Assembly (NCBI RefSeq): GCF_040549465.1
Contig: NZ_JBEPTL010000005.1
Location: forward strand, 1-64,000
Direction: 5' to 3'
DNA length: 64,000 nucleotides
Source: Lacisediminihabitans sp040549465
GTDB lineage: Bacteria; Actinomycetota; Actinomycetes; Actinomycetales; Microbacteriaceae
Each line of letters starts with the position of its first letter. Within the stretch, counting starts at the first letter, position 1. A model generated the notes under the pieces. The model had not been told where the DNA came from and ran no database searches. It saw nothing but the letters and a program-made list of their open reading frames with translations. Both the position numbers and the translations under genes were made by a program. Of this stretch, positions 60,193-64,000 are shown piece by piece.

Positions 60193-61479
60193 TTACATGA
60201 AGTACCGCAGCCACAGGTAGGGCAGGCTGAGCGTGACGGTGACCGCGGTCACTATGAGGCCGTATTTGGTGAAGGTCCAGAAGGATATGGGTTGGCCGTT
60301 GCGCTTGGCGATACCGATCGCGACGACGTTGGCGCTGGCGCCGATCGCAGTAGCGTTGCCTCCGAGGTCGGCGCCGAGAGCGAGTGCCCACCAGAGCGGG
60401 TGGGCGGCTGCTCCGCCCGCCTGCACCAGGTCGTTGGTCAGGGGCGCGAGAGTCGCGACGAAGGGGATGTTGTCGACGATTCCCGAGAAGATCGCAGAGC
60501 CGAACAGCAGCCCGGCGGCGGCGCCGAAGTAGTTGTCGCCCACTGCCTGGGTGGCCGCTGTGCCGAGTGCTTCGATGACGCCGAGATTCACAAGTGAGCC
60601 GACCATGATGAACAGGCCGGCGAAGAAGAGAAGCGTTTCCCATTCGACGTCGCCGAAGATCTTCCTCGGCTCCAGTCTGGTGACCAGTGCGAGCAACCCG
60701 GCCCCGAGAAGTGCAACGATGGCGGGCTCCAGTCCAATGAGCGAGTGGAGGATGAAACCGGCCAGGACAAGGCCGAGGACCACCAGCGATTTCACCAGCA
60801 GTGGCACGTCGCGGATTGCTTCCCTTTCGTTGAGCGCCATGACGCGCTTAACCCGTTCCGCGTTGTATTTCAGTGATTTGCGAAACATCAGCCAGCAGAG
60901 GCCGATGAATACGACGAGCAGAATCGCGATCAGCGGTGCGAGGTTGACGACGAAGTCGTTGAATGTCAGACCGGCGCGGCTGGCAATGATGATGTTCGGC
61001 GGATCGCCGATCAGAGTCGCGGTGCCGCCGATGTTGCTCGACATCACCTCAGCGATGAGGAATGGGATGGCGGGGGCGGCCAGCCGCTCGCAGATGAGCA
61101 GGGTGACCGGGGCGATCAACAGGACCGTTGTGACGTTGTCGAGGAACGCGGAGAGCACTGCGGTGATCACGACGAGCATGACCATGATCACGAAGGGGCG
61201 CCCGCGGGCCCGCTTGGCCGCCCAGATCGCGAGAAACTCGAAGACGCCACTCTGTTTGAGGATGCCGACGATGATCATCATCCCCAGCAGCAGGAAGATG
61301 ACGTTCCAGTCGATGCCGCTGTCTTCGGAGAAGAAGATACCGTGATCGTCGGTTGCGCCAATCACGACCATCAGCGCTGCACCGACCAGCGCGACGGTGA
61401 CGCGCGAGATCTTCTCCGTCGCGATGAAGACGTACGCCGCGACGAAGACGACCAGGGCGAGAACGATCTGAACGCTCAT
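60193..61479 (-). CDS. ArsB/NhaD-type (SLC13-like) ion transporter
   Basis: This 428-residue permease has about 11-12 helices. Two repeated motifs, AFLDNVTTVLLIAPVTLLIC and SGIVDNIPFVATLAPLTND, are the signature of the ion-transporter superfamily, together with SSNIGGTATLIGDPPNIII and GADLGGNATAIGASANVVA. Members move Na+/H+, arsenite, citrate or other anions; the substrate cannot be chosen. It overlaps the CBS-domain gene by ATGA, so the CBS protein may regulate it. Confidence 0.92.
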   Translation of the reverse strand: MSVQIVLALVVFVAAYVFIATEKISRVTVALVGAALMVVIGATDDHGIFFSEDSGIDWNVIFLLLGMMIIVGILKQSGVFEFLAIWAAKRARGRPFVIMVMLVVITAVLSAFLDNVTTVLLIAPVTLLICERLAAPAIPFLIAEVMSSNIGGTATLIGDPPNIIIASRAGLTFNDFVVNLAPLIAILLVVFIGLCWLMFRKSLKYNAERVKRVMALNEREAIRDVPLLVKSLVVLGLVLAGFILHSLIGLEPAIVALLGAGLLALVTRLEPRKIFGDVEWETLLFFAGLFIMVGSLVNLGVIEALGTAATQAVGDNYFGAAAGLLFGSAIFSGIVDNIPFVATLAPLTNDLVQAGGAAAHPLWWALALGADLGGNATAIGASANVVAIGIAKRNGQPISFWTFTKYGLIVTAVTVTLSLPYLWLRYFM

Positions 61480-61958
61480 ACGTCGGTCCCGGCCACGTCA
61501 CCGCAAAATCGGAGGATGGCGTCCATGACCGCTGGCAGGGTGACGAAGGCCGGCTCGCCACCACCCCTGCTCTTCACCAGTGCTATCTGTGCGCGCGAAT
61601 GCGCCATCTGGGCAGCGATCTCCACAAGGGATGCGTTTGCCTCGACGGTGAGCAGAGCATAGACGTGGACGTCATCATCGTCGAGGAGTTCGCCGATAGT
61701 GCGATCGGCGGCGTGCGACCAGACATCCTCCGATCCCTGTTCGTCGAAGACACCCGCGAGGGCCATGTCGTCGAGGATGTATCCAGGAACCAACAACCCG
61801 AGAACGTCGACGGCCGATACCACGGCGACCGGTGCGCCAGAATCGTCCATCACGACAAGCCCTGGCAGACTCCGGGCTGCAATCAACCGCGCCGCGGCAA
61901 GAGCGGACGTCTGACGGTCCACCAGCGAGGCGCTGGAGGCGAGGTCCGATGCGTGCAT
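61476..61958 (-). CDS. CBS-domain protein
   Basis: This 160-residue protein has two CBS repeats: LVDRQTSALAAARLIAARSL with VMDDSGAPVAVVSAVDVLG, and a second from RTIGELLDDDDVHVYALLTV to IALVKSRGGGEPAFVTLPAV. CBS pairs sense adenosyl nucleotides. ATG 61958 follows AAGGAG with 7-bp spacing; an upstream reading to 62015 is less likely. The overlap with the transporter gene indicates a regulator-transporter pair. Confidence 0.87.
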   Translation of the reverse strand: MHASDLASSASLVDRQTSALAAARLIAARSLPGLVVMDDSGAPVAVVSAVDVLGLLVPGYILDDMALAGVFDEQGSEDVWSHAADRTIGELLDDDDVHVYALLTVEANASLVEIAAQMAHSRAQIALVKSRGGGEPAFVTLPAVMDAILRFCGDVAGTDV

Positions 61959-62037
61959 GAGAAGCTCCTTCAAGTCGGCAGCACAAAACTGCGCCGACCA
62001 GACTTCCCGGCTCACCGAGTCGAGCCTAACGCAGCAA

Positions 62038-62302
62038 GTACTCAGGCCTGGCCATCGATGGCCTCGCGATCAGAACCCCGGTAACGGTGTGGGTGTATGT
62101 GAACACACCCACCTTCTTCAGCGCGTTCCCGGCCGACATCAAACCCGCCCCACGCGAGTTCGTGGAACGCTCCGTGAACCTGCAGACCTGGACCGAGCAC
62201 CCGGCCGGCGGACATTTCGCCGCCTGGGAACAGCCGCAGGCATATGCGAACGACCTCCGTCGTGCGTGCGAACTCCAGGCGCCCGTCGAGGCATCCGGTT
62301 AG
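62038..62302 (+). pseudogene. Epoxide-hydrolase-type alpha/beta hydrolase, C-terminal remnant
   Basis: About 88 codons read YSGLAIDGLAIRTPVTVWVY, then FFSAFPADIKPAPREFVERS and the catalytic-histidine motif GGHFAAWEQPQAYANDLRRA before TAG 62300-62302. This is the last quarter of an epoxide hydrolase (EHN family). The nucleophile part is gone and no start with a ribosome binding site exists. Confidence 0.6.
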
Positions 62303-62333
62303 GTTCCTCGGACGCATCTCCCGCCACAGGGGT

Positions 62334-62795
62334 TCATCCCGCGACCTCGGTCTGCCCGATGAAGCCTGCCAGCTGGTCGAGTACGCTCTCCCAGCCGTCG
62401 TAGAAAAAGCCGTCCCCCGCCATTCCGGTCACTCCGCGCAGGTCGAAGGTCATGCGGGTGAGTTCGCCGAGCGGCTCGAAGGTCACAGTGACGATCGGTG
62501 TGTCCTCGGGGTCGCCGTCGGGGTATCCCCAGGTGAAGACGAGCCGCTCGTTCTCGACCAACTCGCGGTATACGCCTCCGGTCACGACTTCGTTGCCGCT
62601 CGTCTCGTCGACCATCGTGTACACGTATTGCCCGCCGACCCTCGCGTCGATCGAGACCGACTCGCGCGGAGTGCGCGCACCGGCCGGATGCCACCAGATG
62701 GCCACCTCGTCGGGGTCGGTCCAGGCTTGCCACAACTCGGCGGGGGTGGCATCCAGCTCGCGGACGAGGGTGAACCCTGTGGACATATCGATCAT
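62334..62795 (-). CDS. SRPBCC/AHSA1-family START-like protein
   Basis: This 153-residue protein has the AHSA1 pattern: LVRELDATPAELWQAWTDPD, VAIWWHPAG, and the C-terminal DGFFYDGWESVLDQLAGFI. These helix-grip proteins bind hydrophobic ligands. The ATG overlaps the ArsR stop as ATGA and has AAAGGA upstream. ArsR-SRPBCC pairs are common in actinobacteria; their ligand is mostly unknown. Confidence 0.9.
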   Translation of the reverse strand: MIDMSTGFTLVRELDATPAELWQAWTDPDEVAIWWHPAGARTPRESVSIDARVGGQYVYTMVDETSGNEVVTGGVYRELVENERLVFTWGYPDGDPEDTPIVTVTFEPLGELTRMTFDLRGVTGMAGDGFFYDGWESVLDQLAGFIGQTEVAG

Positions 62796-63130
62796 GATCG
62801 TTCCTTTCGTTTCGCTCGGATGTGTTCTTCAAGAAAGTCGAGGCGCTGCGACCACTCGGCTCGCTGCTTCGCCACCCATTCGGCGGCGTCATCGAGGCCG
62901 CCTTCCCGGACACTGCACTCACGCCACTGCGCGCTGACGGTGCGGGTGATGAGACCCGCACCGTCGAGCACGGCGAGGTGTTGGGAGATGGCCGGACGGC
63001 TCATGGAGTACTTGCCGGCCAGGTCGCCGACGGTGGTCGGCCCTTCGCCCAGTCTGCTCAGGATGTCGCGCCGTGTCGGATCTGCGAGCGCACTGAAGAC
63101 GCGGCTGAGCTCGTCGGTCGCCATCGACAT
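62792..63130 (-). CDS. ArsR-family regulator
   Basis: This 112-residue winged-helix protein has VFSALADPTRRDILSRLGEG, recognition segment YSMSRPAISQHLAVLDGAGL and wing SAQWRECSVREGGLDD. It lacks the thiolate metal site. ATG 63130 follows AAGGAG. It controls itself and the downstream SRPBCC gene, probably through the palindrome overlapping its ribosome binding site. Confidence 0.92.
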   Translation of the reverse strand: MSMATDELSRVFSALADPTRRDILSRLGEGPTTVGDLAGKYSMSRPAISQHLAVLDGAGLITRTVSAQWRECSVREGGLDDAAEWVAKQRAEWSQRLDFLEEHIRAKRKERS

Positions 63131-63162
63131 GTAAGCAACTCCTTATTTAAGTAGGTGCTTAC
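63131..63162. promoter_or_regulatory. ArsR operator overlapping the ribosome binding site
   Basis: GTAAGCA (63131-63137) and TGCTTAC (63156-63162) are perfect inverted repeats. The interior is also partly symmetric (CTCCTTA facing AAGTAGG), making an imperfect 32-bp palindrome that ends directly at the ATG of arsR. Confidence 0.65.
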
Positions 63163-63222
63163 ACTCTAGTCAACGCCACTGCGGATGTCAACGCGCGACG
63201 AACACGGGCGTCGTATTCGCCC

Positions 63223-64000
63223 TCACCGCAGGCTGACCCTGGCCCTCCAGCGCCCGAGCATCGTCACAGCGGCTCCCGTCAACACGACGCCGATTGCCGA
63301 GAACCAGACGTTCAGAAACCACTCCATCACCAGGAACGACGGGATGAAGTTGAGCACGGCCGCGATAACGACCACCCACCCGGGTGGCGTCGCGGTGACC
63401 TCTCGAGGCGCCTCCCACCGTCCGACGATGAACGAGGGGCCGAAGATTGCGACCAGCACCAGCACGTAGAGAATCGGCCTGCTCCACCACCACGCCGGGG
63501 TGGCCGGTGCCGGACTGGCGCCCGGGATGAGCAGCGCAGCGCCGGAAAGCAGGATGATCACCGGCAGGTGCCAGAGGTACACAGTCATCAGGCGGCTGCC
63601 GACGACGAACACGACAGCTTTGGCGCCGCCGGTGCGCATCAACCCGGCCAGGACGGGGCGAAGCAACCGCAGCACGCAGGCCTGCCCGAGCGCGAGGGCG
63701 ACCAGCGGCAGGGTGGGCGGGTTGAGGTTGACGAGCATGTCGGGCGAATACGGGCCGATGGTGGTGAGGGGCACGAGGACGGCGTAGCTGGCCGCGGCGA
63801 TCACCAACAGCTGCCACCACGACCGGCGAGCGAACCATCCGTCCGCGTACCAGAACCCGAACTGCTGCACGAGCAGCCAGACGAAGAACAGGTTGGCGAG
63901 TCCGATCTCGGTGATGCCGGTCGAATAGCGCAGTGCGTCGACGACGATCCCGCCGGCCAGCAGCGCGACCAGAGTCGCCTTCGGGGCGCGGGCGTGCCAT
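63223..64000 (-). CDS. Acyltransferase-3-like membrane protein, 5' end outside the window
   Basis: The reading frame is open to the window edge (WHARAPKATLVALLAGGIVV, ALRYSTGITEIGLANLFFVW) and ends at 63223. At least seven hydrophobic helices are visible, with SRLMTVYLWHLPVIILLSGA, which resembles the conserved YLWHxP motif near the end of acyltransferase-3/OafA proteins. It likely modifies a surface sugar or lipid with an acyl group. The N-terminal half, including the catalytic His, lies beyond position 64000. Confidence 0.75.
   Translation of the reverse strand, partial: WHARAPKATLVALLAGGIVVDALRYSTGITEIGLANLFFVWLLVQQFGFWYADGWFARRSWWQLLVIAAASYAVLVPLTTIGPYSPDMLVNLNPPTLPLVALALGQACVLRLLRPVLAGLMRTGGAKAVVFVVGSRLMTVYLWHLPVIILLSGAALLIPGASPAPATPAWWWSRPILYVLVLVAIFGPSFIVGRWEAPREVTATPPGWVVVIAAVLNFIPSFLVMEWFLNVWFSAIGVVLTGAAVTMLGRWRARVSLR

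Overview
The window is high-GC actinobacterial DNA. Gene content points to Microbacteriaceae or a close relative: a full menaquinone locus, GTG/TTG starts, DUF4229 and PLDc_N small membrane proteins, a Tat-dependent solute-binding lipoprotein and GT28/GH3/GH13 carbohydrate enzymes. Taxonomy is inferred from gene content only.

Layout. 1-220 is a poly-G/poly-C block next to the window edge, probably an assembly artefact. 221-13731 is core metabolism: an LLM-class flavin oxidoreductase, then menC, menB, menE, menA, menD, menF and ubiE/menG with a polyprenyl diphosphate synthase, a PPK2-type polyphosphate kinase and a ferredoxin-NADP reductase. 13776-17938 is a sugar ABC importer without an ATPase, plus a DeoR regulator. 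17951-21854 holds cardiolipin synthase, YajQ, a lytic transglycosylase and a LacI regulator. After tRNA-Tyr (21995) comes a disturbed stretch (22200-29150): a fic gene reduced to its two ends, a frameshifted secreted protein, two tandem M23 peptidases each preceded by an in-frame short ORF, a GH13 glucosidase with a LacI-type operator, a headless histidine kinase, an ArsR gene, and an oxidoreductase broken by a 20-bp duplication.

The main discovery is a 21.7-kb genomic island (about 29279-51045) in a tRNA-Met gene. The 3' 53 bp of the tRNA, including the anticodon loop, recur exactly at 50993-51045. No integrase is visible. The island is almost entirely catabolic: two nucleoside-hydrolase-family enzymes, an Rbs-type sugar ABC importer, sugar isomerase/dehydrogenase/epimerase genes, several SDRs, an enamidase-like amidohydrolase, a DUF1185 protein, an isochorismatase-family amidase, a D-2-hydroxyacid dehydrogenase with Fe-S and CCG domains, an LhgO-like oxidase, and an ALDH/CoA-transferase/glutaryl-CoA-dehydrogenase-like set. 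A palindrome, TAGCATGCTA, occurs singly or paired at all four promoter regions of the island, one of them beside its GntR/FCD gene, so the island looks like one regulon. My working hypothesis is uptake of an N-glycosylated heterocycle (pyridine-nucleoside-like), cleavage of the glycosidic bond, ring opening at an enamide, and funnelling of the carbon to glutaryl-CoA. The substrate is inferred, not shown.

Right of the island (51161-52747) is a scar of a type I restriction locus: an hsdR start with an internal deletion and frameshifts, coupled to an intact fic gene. Then follow PEP carboxylase, a GH3 glycosidase, an MGDG-synthase-like glycosyltransferase, a damaged SDR, an ArsB/NhaD-type permease with a CBS protein, an epoxide-hydrolase remnant, an ArsR/SRPBCC pair and, running off the end, an acyltransferase-3-like membrane protein.
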